A stretch of 64,000 bases of DNA from Wukongibacter sp050859025. Lineage in GTDB: Bacteria > Bacillota > Clostridia > Peptostreptococcales > Caminicellaceae. Below, in pieces: positions 45,618 to 54,287 of this stretch. The position numbers were made by a program, and so were the translations under genes. The notes under the pieces were generated by a model. That model was not told the origin of the DNA, ran no database searches, and saw only the letters and a program-made list of their open reading frames with translations. Each line of letters opens with the position of its first letter. Position 1 is the first letter of the stretch. The stretch spans positions 1,860,001 through 1,924,000 of the forward strand of contig NZ_CP138200.1 of the NCBI RefSeq assembly GCF_050859025.1, in the 5' to 3' direction.

Positions 45618-46106
45618 ATGAGTGAGTCTATTTCTTTAGAACCTATAGGAATCATACATACAAACTTTAAGCGACTTGAAAATATGCCAATCCAACCTAC
45701 AGGGGAGAAAGCCAGCTATGGAAAAATTGAAGTTTTCTCAAAGTTCGTTGAAGGTCTTAAGGATATTGATGGTTTTTCACATATAATAGTTATTTATCAT
45801 TTTCATAAAGCAGATAGGGTTAAGCTTAAGGTTAAACCATTTTTAGATGACAATATCCACGGTGTTTATGCGACTAGAGCACCTTTAAGACCAAACCATA
45901 TTGGAATTTCTGTAGTTGAGATTGAAAGAGTAGATGATAATTGTATTATTGTGAAGAATATCGATGTATTAGATGGCACACCTGTACTTGATATAAAACC
46001 ATATATTCCACAGTTTGATATGCCTAAAGCTAAGGTTAAAACTGGATGGCTTCATTCTAGTATCCATAATGTAGTTACTAAGGTTTCTGATGATAGGTTT
46101 AAGTAA
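45618..46106 (+). CDS. trmO: tRNA t6A37 methyltransferase TrmO family
   Basis: A 162-residue protein of the TsaA/UPF0066 family. Blocks include LEPIGIIHTNF, DGFSHIIVIYHFHKA, GVYATRAPLRPNHIGIS and LDGTPVLDIKPYIPQFD. In E. coli TrmO methylates N6-threonylcarbamoyladenosine at position 37 of tRNAThr using SAM. This protein is short, lacking the C-terminal extension of the E. coli enzyme. GGGGGGAAA precedes the ATG. The family includes uncharacterised members, so exact activity is inferred. Confidence 0.85.
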   Translation: MSESISLEPIGIIHTNFKRLENMPIQPTGEKASYGKIEVFSKFVEGLKDIDGFSHIIVIYHFHKADRVKLKVKPFLDDNIHGVYATRAPLRPNHIGISVVEIERVDDNCIIVKNIDVLDGTPVLDIKPYIPQFDMPKAKVKTGWLHSSIHNVVTKVSDDRFK

Positions 46107-46185
46107 AATTCTATTATAAGAGTCAGGATTAAAACAATAAAGTTATCATTTAAGGCAATTACATGATTCTAATTTGACACAATTA

Positions 46186-46216
46186 CATGAACGAAAAGGA
46201 AATATTAATAGTTCCC
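46186..46216 (+). repeat. Copy of the palindromic-element end found at 28.8 kb
   Basis: CATGAACGAAAAGGAAATAT and the following TAATAGTTCCC match 28772-28801 with about four differences. An overlapping direct repeat (CAATTACATGA, twice) lies just upstream. Confidence 0.5.
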
Positions 46217-46253
46217 TCATGAGGAGCTAGGCAATAGGCTAATTTAATTATTT

Positions 46254-46307
46254 AAAATTCAGGCGAATTTAGACCGAAGTCAGTGGTGACCCAACCGCCT
46301 GAATTTT
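46254..46307. repeat. Perfect 12-base inverted repeat with a 30-base loop
   Basis: AAAATTCAGGCG and CGCCTGAATTTT enclose a GC-richer loop. It lies between the convergent trmO and usp genes and could be a terminator or part of a structured RNA. No poly-T follows on the plus strand. Confidence 0.5.
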
Positions 46308-46353
46308 AGAAACTTCAATTTCATTGTGAAAGACGTCTGATTTATATGTCCAT

Positions 46354-46779
46354 TTATCTTATAACTAGCACAGGCGTTTCAGCGTGAAGAACTACTTTAT
46401 TTGTAACACTCCCTAATAAAAATCTTTTACTCCTAGACATACCGTGGGTACACATTATGATTAAATCGCAGTTTTCCTGCTTTGCGGCTTCTAAAATTGC
46501 TGTAGCAGGATCTCCAAGAGCAGTTTTTATGGTAACCTTTATTCCTGTTTCAGCAAATGCACCCATTCCATCCTTAACGATTTTTTCGGCTATTTTTTCT
46601 GGGTTATTTTCTTCATTTTTGGAGATTACTGGATCATATAGCCAGCCGAAGGGAGGAGTCAAATCCTGTGCATTGAAAATGACTATTTCCGAGTCAAACT
46701 TTTCAGCAATTTTCTTTGCATGTTCATAGGCCTTTGGACAGATTTCCGAGCCATCTATGGGTAAAAGTATCTTTTTCAT
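46354..46779 (-). CDS. Universal stress protein (UspA family)
   Basis: A 141-residue UspA-fold protein. It starts KKILLPIDGSEICPKAYEHA and ends with the ATP-binding block MCTHGMSRSKRFLLGSVTNKVVLHAETPVLVI, which fits the G-2x-G-9x-G(S/T) signature. It probably binds ATP. AGGAGGT precedes the ATG. Confidence 0.93.
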   Translation of the reverse strand: MKKILLPIDGSEICPKAYEHAKKIAEKFDSEIVIFNAQDLTPPFGWLYDPVISKNEENNPEKIAEKIVKDGMGAFAETGIKVTIKTALGDPATAILEAAKQENCDLIIMCTHGMSRSKRFLLGSVTNKVVLHAETPVLVIR

Positions 46780-47070
46780 AACTATACCTCCTTAAGAAAT
46801 GTTTATAGTGTATATACCTTATTATTGATTAATTAAACTTTAGTTATGAAAGAAGTTTTAAAAAGGGGTAAAAAACCTTAATTTTAAGGATGATATCTAT
46901 TAATTGAAATAGTTTTAATAGAGTATAAGAAAAGAATAGCACAATTTTCAAACTTTTTTTACAAAAAAGAAGGAATTAGGAAAAAAGTGTATAATAATCT
47001 AATTATTAAAGAAACAATCTTTAATCTGTAACATTAACTTAAATACAAGATTTAGGTTTGGGGGAGTTAT

Positions 47071-47238
47071 ATGAATAAGAATGGGGATGAATTGAGAGAG
47101 CTAGTATCATTGGTAGAGAAATTTGTGGAAATAGCAGATGAACTAAAAAGACATGGAAAAATAGATGAAGAACAGTATACTTATATTACAAGTAATAAAG
47201 TGGAGTTTTTAAGAGAAGCTAGACGGACAATGGAATGA
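47071..47238 (+). CDS. Hypothetical protein, 55 residues
   Basis: A short, charged, helical protein (MNKNGDELRELVSLVEKFVE to REARRTME) with a good GGGGGA ribosome site. A perfect hairpin follows 12 bases after the stop. No family recognised. Confidence 0.6.
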   Translation: MNKNGDELRELVSLVEKFVEIADELKRHGKIDEEQYTYITSNKVEFLREARRTME

Positions 47239-47250
47239 AGAACTACAAAT

Positions 47251-47286
47251 GGGGTGTATCAGAAGTTTGTTTATTCTGAGATACCC
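47251..47286 (+). terminator. Hairpin after the 55-residue gene (dispersed type)
   Basis: GGGGTGTATCAGAA pairs with TTCTGAGATACCCC. No T-tract follows directly. Related to hairpins at 14783 and 44879. Confidence 0.5.
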
Positions 47287-47997
47287 CAGGGATGGATTTA
47301 AAGGATTTTTTTATTATGACACCTACTTTGTTAAGAATGTTTTAAAGGGTGTTCTTTTGGTTGAAGAATTGTATATTTTTTAAAGGCCTTTCTAAAATAG
47401 CTTTGGATATTAGAGTCTAATGAAATAGAAATGTTTAGCTTCTAGGAAGATATTCATTTTCCTTACTTAGGTTTTTTATAAGTATTATAAAATAACATTC
47501 CGATTTTCTTCCTAAGATATAGTTTAGAAATAAGTTGAGTTAAAGTACATATAACTTGCAATATTCTCTGTATATTGGTCTAAAAACTTTAAGATTTAAA
47601 ATGAAGTGCTTTCAAGTCTATGTAACTTATTTAAATTTTGAATTAAAAATAGTTAAAGAGAATTATATCCTTTAAAGGAGCCCTTCTTCTATGACCCTGC
47701 AGGAAAAGAAGCAATTCAATTGATCTTTTCTTTATATTACCATTTTTAACCTTATCAGTGCCCATTATAGATAAATAATAGGAAAGAGTTGTGCTTAGTT
47801 TAAAAGAATGTTAATATTGCATATAAAGTGTATAATAAGATAGAAGGAATTACATTATGTAAAAAAAGGTAATATAGTTTCTACGTTGAGGAATTTGCAC
47901 AATTTTAACTTAGCTGAGTTACATATGCAAATAATTTAATTGTTTGTTTAAAATAGAGCATATTTTGCTGGGATATAGATATATAGGTCTTTTAAAA

Positions 47998-48036
47998 CTA
48001 TATGTATAAATTAAGTTTTACTAGTAACTTTCTATA
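47998..48036 (+). repeat. Palindromic repeat family, single arm
   Basis: Right arm only, TATGTATAAATTAAG to AACTTTCTATA, of the repeats at 49279, 51450, 59456 and 63955. Confidence 0.55.
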
Positions 48037-48141
48037 CAGGTCACCAATATCATAGTGAAATAAAATTCAAATAAAATAATAAACGCTTCTACATTTTTTG
48101 TTTTAATTTTATTAACTTTTAAAGTTGGTTACCTATAGCAG

Positions 48142-48178
48142 CAAGTTTTTTAGAATGGTAATTATGCAATTTGCTCGG
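48142..48178 (+). repeat. Dispersed 37-base element, copy 2
   Basis: CAAGTTTTTTAGAATGG onward to TTGCTCGG. It matches 20869-20906 with four transitions and one missing base, and ends 57 bases before the folD start. Confidence 0.5.
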
Positions 48179-48235
48179 TTAATTAACTTTATTGCTGTTA
48201 AAATTTTATAATGAATAATGTTAGGGGGCAGAATT

Positions 48236-49087
48236 ATGGGTGAAATTATAAAAGGAAAACCAGTTGCCGATAAGATAACTGAGGAATTGATTTGTGAAGT
48301 AGAACACTTGAAGACTAAAGGAATATATCCAAAGCTTGCAATTGTAAGAGTTGGAGCTAGACCCGACGACTTAGCTTATGAGAAGGGTGCAGTATCAAGA
48401 TGTAAAAAAATTGGAATAGAATCCGATATCGTAGAACTTCCAGCAGATATATCCCAGGAAAACTTTATAAAAGAATTAAGAAGATTAAATGAAGATAGTA
48501 AGGTTCATGGTATATTAATTTTTAGGCCTCTTCCAAAGCATTTAGATGAAGCCGTTATAAAATATGAAATTGATCCTGAGAAGGATATAGATTGCTTTAG
48601 TCCTATTAACGAAGGTAAGCTATATGAAGATGATGAATCGGGCTTTGCTCCCTGTACACCAAGAGCAGTGATGGAGATGCTAAAATTTTATAATGTAAAG
48701 GTAACAGGAGATAATGCTGTAATAATGGGGGCTTCAAATGTAGTGGGAAAGCCTGCGGCTTTAATGCTTCTAAAGGAAAGAGCTACTATTACTGTATGTC
48801 ATTCTAAGACGAAGAACACTGCAAATATTACAAGTGGAGCTGATATACTAGTTGTTGCCGTTGGGAGAGCGAACTTAGTAAATGAGGATTTTATAAAGGA
48901 AGGTGCAGTAGTTATTGACGTTGGAATCAATGTTATTGATGATAAGCTATGTGGAGATGTAGAGTTCGAGAAAGTAAAGGACAAGGCAGGAATGATTACC
49001 CCTGTACCAGGGGGTGTTGGATCTGTTACCACATCTATATTAGCAAAACATGTTGTTAAGGCATGTAAGTTTCAAAATAATTTATAG
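48236..49087 (+). CDS. folD: FolD-family methylenetetrahydrofolate dehydrogenase (divergent active site)
   Basis: A 283-residue FolD homologue. The NAD(P) fold has VIMGASNVVGKPAALMLL, and VPGGVGSVTTSIL near the end is diagnostic. The folate site is unusual. In the E. coli enzyme the segment after Tyr50 places Lys54, needed for cyclohydrolase activity; here Tyr48 is followed by EKGA, so Ala52 takes its place. The VQLPLP segment reads IFRPLP, so the usual Gln is Phe. The Asp in DIDCF is kept. It is probably a monofunctional dehydrogenase working with a separate cyclohydrolase such as FchA. The ATG at 48236 has AGGGGG upstream. Confidence 0.9.
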   Translation: MGEIIKGKPVADKITEELICEVEHLKTKGIYPKLAIVRVGARPDDLAYEKGAVSRCKKIGIESDIVELPADISQENFIKELRRLNEDSKVHGILIFRPLPKHLDEAVIKYEIDPEKDIDCFSPINEGKLYEDDESGFAPCTPRAVMEMLKFYNVKVTGDNAVIMGASNVVGKPAALMLLKERATITVCHSKTKNTANITSGADILVVAVGRANLVNEDFIKEGAVVIDVGINVIDDKLCGDVEFEKVKDKAGMITPVPGGVGSVTTSILAKHVVKACKFQNNL

Positions 49088-49116
49088 TACTAATTAAAGT
49101 AATTGTTTTACCCATT

Positions 49117-49150
49117 ATCCTGATGCGTATATATTAGCATCAGGATTTAT
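49117..49150 (+). terminator. Intrinsic terminator after folD
   Basis: ATCCTGATGC / GCATCAGGAT with a ten-base loop, then TTTAT. Confidence 0.75.
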
Positions 49151-49278
49151 AATATATAAAGTTTAGCTATATATAATACACTTTAAATCTATATTTTGAT
49201 TTTTTGCGATTTCTATATTCTTAATGTCTAAAAAATAATAGAATAATGTTTACAAGGTAATAGAATGATAAATACTAC

Positions 49279-49383
49279 TTATAGAGATTCCAGTGAAAAC
49301 TTTAATTTATGCATATCAAAACTCCTCAGAACCGTTGGACATTTTGATATGTATAAATTAAGTTTCACTAGTAACTCTATATA
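49279..49383. repeat. Palindromic repeat family, full copy 1
   Basis: A roughly 105-base imperfect palindrome. The left arm starts TATAGAGATTCCAGTGAAAA and reaches ATCAAAA; the right arm runs TTTTGATATGTATAAATTAA to AACTCTATA. A 20-base GC-richer loop separates them. It lies just before the molybdopterin oxidoreductase gene. Confidence 0.75.
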
Positions 49384-49432
49384 AATAGTAAAATAATGAA
49401 AAAGAGATTTTCTAATTAAAGGGGCGATTGCT

Positions 49433-51409
49433 ATGACTGAAAAGAAGGTAAAATTTGCATGTCCGCTTGATTGTTTTGATGTCTGCTCTATAATAGCAAC
49501 TGTAAAAGATGACAGGATAACAAAAATAGAGGGGGACAAAGATCATCCTTTAACTGGGGGATTTATATGTCAAAAAGGTAGAAAGCATCTGGAAAGAATA
49601 TATCATCCCGATAGAATATTGAATCCCAAAAAGAAATATAAAGGAAAATGGATTGATATTGGCTATAAAGATGCAATAGATGAGATTGCAAATAGACTTA
49701 CGGAAATAAAAGATAAGTACGGTTCAGAGGCTGTGTTACACTATTATGATAGCGGCTATGGTGGTCTTAGTAAAACTGTAGATAAGATGTTTTTTAACTA
49801 TTATGGTGGAGCTACTACCCATACAGGCAGTTTGTGCTGGGGAGCTGGAATTGCTGCACAAAAAATTGATTTTGGAAGTAATAGGAGTCATGCTTCAGAA
49901 GATTTGTTAAACTCAAAGACCATTATAATATGGGGAAGGAATCCTGCCGATACAAATATTCATCTTATGAAGTATTTAAATAAAGCTAAGAAAAAGGGGG
50001 CTTATATTTATCTTATAGATCCAATAAGAACTAATACTGCTAGGATTGCATCAGAATATATTCAGACCAAACCTTCAACTGATGGGGCTTTAGCTTTTGG
50101 AATAGCAAATTATATAATAAATGAAGATCTTATTGATCGAGAATTTGTAGAAGGTTATGTAAAAGGGTTTGAGGAATATAAGCATTATGTCAAACAATTT
50201 ACACTTGACTATACTGAGGAAATTACTGGAGTAGATAAAGAAAAGATTAAGAAGTTAGCTCATGACTATGCAGAAAACAAGCCTTCAAGTATAATCATAG
50301 GTTACGGTTTACAAAGATACAAAAACGGTGGGAATAATATTAGAAGCATTGATGCTCTTGGTGCTTTGACTGGAAATATTGGAATTGCTGGGGGAGGAGT
50401 TAACTATTCAAATAAGCTTATTGGAGAATATATAGATGGAGAAGTGAAAAAGAGCGATAAATTTGTTAAAAATAGAAGGACATACTCTAAAACAAAATTG
50501 GCTGATTTTGTTATTGCGAATAATGACCCACCTGTGAAATGCTTATTTATAACAAAGTCTAATCCGCTGGTTCAGTCTCCAAATATAGGCAAAACTATTG
50601 AAGCAATAAAAAAGGTAGATTTTAAAGTCGTTATAGATATGTTTATGACTGATACGGCAAAATATGCAGATTTAGTATTGCCTACTACTAGTATATTAGA
50701 AGAGGAGGATTTCGTATATTCTTCTATGTATTCACCCTTTTTAAATTATTCCAATAGGGCAGCTGAGCCATTAAATGGAATTATAGGCGAATATGAGCTC
50801 TTTAGAAAACTAGCAAGTAGGATGCAGATACAGGGTTATCCAGACATTGAAAGAGAAGAGTTTTTTAAGAGGGCATTAAAACCACTGATGGATACCTTTG
50901 ATGTAAGTTATGAATATTTGAAGAACAATTATTTTACTATAAATGATAGAGACATTCCTTGGAAGGATAAAAAATTTAATACACCATCAGGCAAATATGA
51001 GCTGTATTCTGAGACTGCTTATGAACAAGGAGTGAGTCCCATTCCTATATATATACCATCGGAGAGAGATGAAAAAGGTTATAATTTACGATTGATTACT
51101 CCTCATTTTAAAAATTCTCTTCATTCACAGCATTATGCATTTGAGGAAGGAATAGCAACTGCATATGTGAATTGTGCTACTTTGAAAGAAAATAATCTTG
51201 AGATAGATAAGCTGGTAAAAATAAAATCTAAATATGGAGAGCTAGAAGTTAAGCTTGAGGTTAATGAAGATATCGGAGATGGCATAGTAATGATCTATGA
51301 GGGGTGGTGGCATAGAAGTGGATCAGTGAATTTCTTAACTCCTGATTATATAAGTGATATAGGAGAACAGACGGCTTATTATGATTGTTTCTGTAAGCTG
51401 TATCAATAG
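49433..51409 (+). CDS. Orphan molybdopterin oxidoreductase
   Basis: A 658-residue enzyme of the DMSO reductase superfamily. The N-terminal [4Fe-4S] site is CPLDCFDVCS with a fourth Cys in GGFICQKG. The metal-ligand region is TGSLCWGAG. MGD-binding blocks are IIIWGRNPADTN, GYGLQRYKNGGNNIRSIDAL and a C-terminal domain from LRLITPHFKNSLHSQ. There is no export signal and no electron-transfer or membrane subunit nearby, so it is probably cytoplasmic. Formate dehydrogenase, polysulfide or thiosulfate reductase relatives are all possible. Palindromic repeats flank it on both sides. A GGGGCGAT site precedes the ATG. Confidence 0.88.
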   Translation: MTEKKVKFACPLDCFDVCSIIATVKDDRITKIEGDKDHPLTGGFICQKGRKHLERIYHPDRILNPKKKYKGKWIDIGYKDAIDEIANRLTEIKDKYGSEAVLHYYDSGYGGLSKTVDKMFFNYYGGATTHTGSLCWGAGIAAQKIDFGSNRSHASEDLLNSKTIIIWGRNPADTNIHLMKYLNKAKKKGAYIYLIDPIRTNTARIASEYIQTKPSTDGALAFGIANYIINEDLIDREFVEGYVKGFEEYKHYVKQFTLDYTEEITGVDKEKIKKLAHDYAENKPSSIIIGYGLQRYKNGGNNIRSIDALGALTGNIGIAGGGVNYSNKLIGEYIDGEVKKSDKFVKNRRTYSKTKLADFVIANNDPPVKCLFITKSNPLVQSPNIGKTIEAIKKVDFKVVIDMFMTDTAKYADLVLPTTSILEEEDFVYSSMYSPFLNYSNRAAEPLNGIIGEYELFRKLASRMQIQGYPDIEREEFFKRALKPLMDTFDVSYEYLKNNYFTINDRDIPWKDKKFNTPSGKYELYSETAYEQGVSPIPIYIPSERDEKGYNLRLITPHFKNSLHSQHYAFEEGIATAYVNCATLKENNLEIDKLVKIKSKYGELEVKLEVNEDIGDGIVMIYEGWWHRSGSVNFLTPDYISDIGEQTAYYDCFCKLYQ

Positions 51410-51449
51410 GTAAGTATTGGTATTCCAAAGATTTACTTGGAGCTCTATA

Positions 51450-51553
51450 TATAGAGATTCCAGTCAAAACTTTAATTTATACACATCAAAAATCCTAAGA
51501 TGCATCGGATATTTTGATATATATAAATTAAGATTTACTTGCAACTCTCTATA
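51450..51553. repeat. Palindromic repeat family, full copy 2
   Basis: Left arm TATAGAGATTCCAGTCAAAA, right arm TTTTGATATATATAAATTAA to ACTCTCTATA. It starts 40 bases after the molybdopterin oxidoreductase gene, in the same orientation as copy 1. Confidence 0.75.
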
Positions 51554-51655
51554 GACAGTTGATATATGTAATTATGTTGTTTATAATATTTAAGGCTTAC
51601 ATTTTTAGGACTATATTCAGTAGAATTTTAAAACAACGATAGGAGGCACTAAAGT

Positions 51656-52405
51656 ATGGCATTACATTCTTTTTCACGTACAGAGCTGTTGATAGGAAGT
51701 GAAGGCCTTGAAAATTTGTCGAAGCGATCAGTTGCTATATTTGGAATAGGAGGAGTCGGAACCTTTGTTGCAGAAGGCTTAGCTAGATCCGGTGTAGGAA
51801 AATTTGTATTGATAGATGACGATGATATATGCTTAACTAATATAAATAGACAAATTCATGCACTAAGAAGTACTGTTGGAAGAGCAAAGGTAGAGGTAAT
51901 GAAGGAGAGGATTTTAGATATAAATCCTAAGGCAGAGGTTATAACCTATAAGATGCTTTATACGGCAGAGACTGCCAAGGAGCTTTTAGATGATAACTAT
52001 GATTATGTAGTAGATGCAATAGATATGGTTAGTTCTAAGCTAGATCTAGTTGAAAGATGCTATAAAAGGAACATTCCTATTATGAGTAGTATGGGAGCAG
52101 GAAATAAGCTAGATCCTACAAAATTTGAAGTAGTTGATATTTTTAGAACATCGATATGTCCATTAGCTAAGGTCATGAGGAAAGAACTTAGAAAGAGGGA
52201 TGTAGATAAGCTTAAGGTTGTATATTCAAAGGAAATACCAATAAAGCCTAACCAATTAGAATCAAATTGTAAAACCGATTGTATTTGCACTAATAAGGAA
52301 AGAACCTGTACGGCTCGAAGACAGATTCCGGGTAGTATTTCATTTGTTCCATCGGTTGCAGGTCTTATAATAGCATCAGAGGTTGTAAAGGATTTAATAA
52401 AATAG
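51656..52405 (+). CDS. tcdA: tRNA threonylcarbamoyladenosine dehydratase
   Basis: A 249-residue ThiF/E1-like enzyme. ATP binding is shown by VAIFGIGGVGTFVAEGLARSG and NINRQIHA, and a C-terminal Cys cluster CKTDCICTNKERTC follows, as in TcdA/YgdL. TcdA cyclises t6A37 of tRNA to ct6A with ATP. It is not a MoeB: no MoaD partner is near and the length and Cys cluster fit TcdA. AGGAGG precedes the ATG. With trmO it makes two t6A37-modifying enzymes in the window. Confidence 0.92.
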   Translation: MALHSFSRTELLIGSEGLENLSKRSVAIFGIGGVGTFVAEGLARSGVGKFVLIDDDDICLTNINRQIHALRSTVGRAKVEVMKERILDINPKAEVITYKMLYTAETAKELLDDNYDYVVDAIDMVSSKLDLVERCYKRNIPIMSSMGAGNKLDPTKFEVVDIFRTSICPLAKVMRKELRKRDVDKLKVVYSKEIPIKPNQLESNCKTDCICTNKERTCTARRQIPGSISFVPSVAGLIIASEVVKDLIK

Positions 52406-52420
52406 ATTAAAAAGGACTTC

Positions 52421-52447
52421 AAAGGACTTCATAAAGTCCTTTTTTTG
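52421..52447 (+). terminator. Intrinsic terminator after tcdA
   Basis: AAAGGACTT, CATA, AAGTCCTTT and a run of T. Confidence 0.8.
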
Positions 52448-52524
52448 CTTTTATACACTCGAAAAGCAGAGATTGCTACTTTAGGATAGAAATGTAAGAA
52501 ATTGTATAAAGGATAACGTCAGAA

Positions 52525-52533
52525 TTTGTCGAA
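52525..52533 (+). promoter_or_regulatory. Possible Spo0A box
   Basis: TTTGTCGAA followed by GAATA, matching the TGTCGAA core of the Spo0A box, 170 bases before a peptidoglycan-binding protein gene. A seven-base match can occur by chance. Confidence 0.25.
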
Positions 52534-52702
52534 GAATAGTAGGGTGCGACTTAAACACAATTACTAAAAAACATGGGGACAGACCTATTAATAATCACTG
52601 GGAAGAAAGTATTAAGTTTACATAAATACTTGATTTGTGGTTATTTGTAGTGATATAGTTATATTAAGAGAGTTTGTCCAAAAACTACTAGGAGGGAATT
52701 TT

Positions 52703-53998
52703 GTGAGAAAAGCCACTATTGCTATTATAACTTCGATTTGTTTATTAAGTTCGACTCCAACTGCCTTTGCAGGGAGTAAAAACCTTAATCAGACCGTATA
52801 TAAAGTAGGAGAAGAGAACAACGATGTGAAATTAATTCAGCAAGCTCTTAGGCGAGACGGAGTTTTTGATAATAAAGAGTTAACTACATATTTTGGACCT
52901 ATTACTGAAGAAGCAGTAAAGAATTTTCAAAGGAAATATGGACTTAATGCTGACGGAGTAATTGGTGAATCGACAATAAAAAAAATGGAGTCCTTGGGAC
53001 TTTTTACATATGGCAATCTTTCCCTCAGTGTATATAAGAAGGGTGCAAGACATTCTGATGTGAAGATTATTCAAGAGTCATTAAGGGAAGTAGGAACCTT
53101 TAATGGTGATGAAACAACTACATATTTTGGTTCTACAACGGAAAGAGCAGTAAAGGATTTCCAAATAAAATATGGATTAGATGACGACGGAGTTGTAGGC
53201 GGTTCTACAATGAAGAAAATGGTAAGTCTAGGGCTGGTTACTCATAATATTGGTGTTAAAAAGATTTTTGGGACCCTTTCCTTAGGTCTATATGAAAAGG
53301 GGATGTCTCATCCAGAGGTGAAAATTATCCAGAAGGTTTTAAAGCAATGCGGAACCTTTAATGAAGATAGCTATACTACATATTTTGGATCTGCCACGGA
53401 AAAGGCAGTTAAGCAGTTCCAAAAAAAATATGGATTAGACATTGATGGAGTTGTAGGTGGTACAACCCTTCAGAAAATGCAATCCCTTGGATTTGTTAAT
53501 TATTCCGTAAGTAGAGGAGCTGCTAAAAGGGGTTATGGAGAATATCTTGAATGGAAAGATGTTAGAAAAATGCTTGTAAGAAATAAAACTATTATGACGG
53601 TTCAGGATTTTAACACTGGTACAAAGTTCAAGGTGAAGGTAACTGCGGGTTCTAATCATGCAGATGTAGAACCTGTGACAAGTAATGATACAAAGATTAT
53701 GAAAAAAATATGGGGTGGATTTAGCTGGGTAAGAAAGCCTGTATTAGTATATGTTAATGGAAGAACCATTGCTGCTTCTATGACAGCCATGCCCCATGCA
53801 GGTGTAGAAAGTAAAGCTGCCGGAAAATATGTTTCTAATAGAAGCGGTGGATATGGATATGGGTATAATTATGATTTTGTAAAGGGGAACGGGATATCAG
53901 GACATGTAGATATACACTTTAAGAATAGCAGAAGACATAAGGATAATAAGAAGGATCCTAAGCATCAAGCTTGTGTAAAAATATCCGCTGGAAAGTAA
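52703..53998 (+). CDS. Secreted protein with three peptidoglycan-binding domains
   Basis: A 431-residue secreted protein. A signal peptide ends TPTAFA. Three PG_binding_1 repeats (about 30-95, 105-170, 185-255) share DVKIIQ, TYFG, AVK-FQ and KYGL-DGVVG blocks. The C-terminal domain (about 275-431) has GSNHADVEP, MKKIWGGFSWVRKPVLVYVNG, ASMTAMPHAG and GHVDIHFKNSRRH. The His residues suggest a metal site. I know this arrangement from other Firmicutes but cannot name the domain. GTG at 52703 has AGGAGGG; the longer frame would spoil the signal peptide. The neighbouring spore genes suggest a cell-wall or cortex role. Confidence 0.85.
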   Translation: MRKATIAIITSICLLSSTPTAFAGSKNLNQTVYKVGEENNDVKLIQQALRRDGVFDNKELTTYFGPITEEAVKNFQRKYGLNADGVIGESTIKKMESLGLFTYGNLSLSVYKKGARHSDVKIIQESLREVGTFNGDETTTYFGSTTERAVKDFQIKYGLDDDGVVGGSTMKKMVSLGLVTHNIGVKKIFGTLSLGLYEKGMSHPEVKIIQKVLKQCGTFNEDSYTTYFGSATEKAVKQFQKKYGLDIDGVVGGTTLQKMQSLGFVNYSVSRGAAKRGYGEYLEWKDVRKMLVRNKTIMTVQDFNTGTKFKVKVTAGSNHADVEPVTSNDTKIMKKIWGGFSWVRKPVLVYVNGRTIAASMTAMPHAGVESKAAGKYVSNRSGGYGYGYNYDFVKGNGISGHVDIHFKNSRRHKDNKKDPKHQACVKISAGK

Positions 53999-54131
53999 TA
54001 ATTAAAAGTTTATTACAAAATTTGTAAAATGATTGACATCTTATGGGCTGTGGTATAAATTATGTATAAGGGTATAAGGATTATATGCATTTAGTTATTA
54101 AGAATTAGAGGTTTAGGGGGTAGAGAAAGAC

Positions 54132-54239
54132 ATGAAGGATATAAAGGCTCTTATAGTTGGAGCATCATATTTTTCAATCATTTCTGGAATTGCTGTATTT
54201 ATTATGGATATAAGTAATCATGTTATTAATATAAGATAG
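54132..54239 (+). CDS. Possible 35-residue membrane peptide
   Basis: MKDIKALIVGASYFSIISG, then a hydrophobic stretch to NHVINIR. One membrane span. AGGGGG lies about 11 bases upstream. A stem (ATAAGAT / ATCTTAT) overlaps the stop. No family recognised. Confidence 0.4.
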   Translation: MKDIKALIVGASYFSIISGIAVFIMDISNHVINIR

Positions 54240-54287
54240 CTGTGCCATCTTATATCTTTTAAGCTGTTTTTTTAAGAAGAGTTAGAT

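Larger units (their letters stand above)
47287..48235. other. Long intergenic region
   Basis: About 950 AT-rich bases with no convincing gene. On the minus strand a 40-codon frame (47643-47765; IKKRSIELLLFLQGHRRR) looks protein-like but has no ribosome site and may be a gene remnant. The region also holds one arm of the palindromic repeat family and the second copy of the 37-base element. The folD promoter should lie near its end. Confidence 0.4.

Noticed and set aside
46254..46307. Cobalamin riboswitch
   Set aside because: Only a short stretch (CCGAAGTCAG) resembles the class; the conserved core upstream is absent.
47239..48235. CRISPR array or tRNA cluster in the long gap
   Set aside because: No regularly spaced repeats and no tRNA-like cloverleaf or GGTTCRA box were found here or elsewhere in the window.
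51656..52405. MoeB/ThiF partner for the adjacent molybdopterin enzyme
   Set aside because: Length and the C-terminal Cys cluster fit TcdA, and no MoaD or ThiS gene is nearby.
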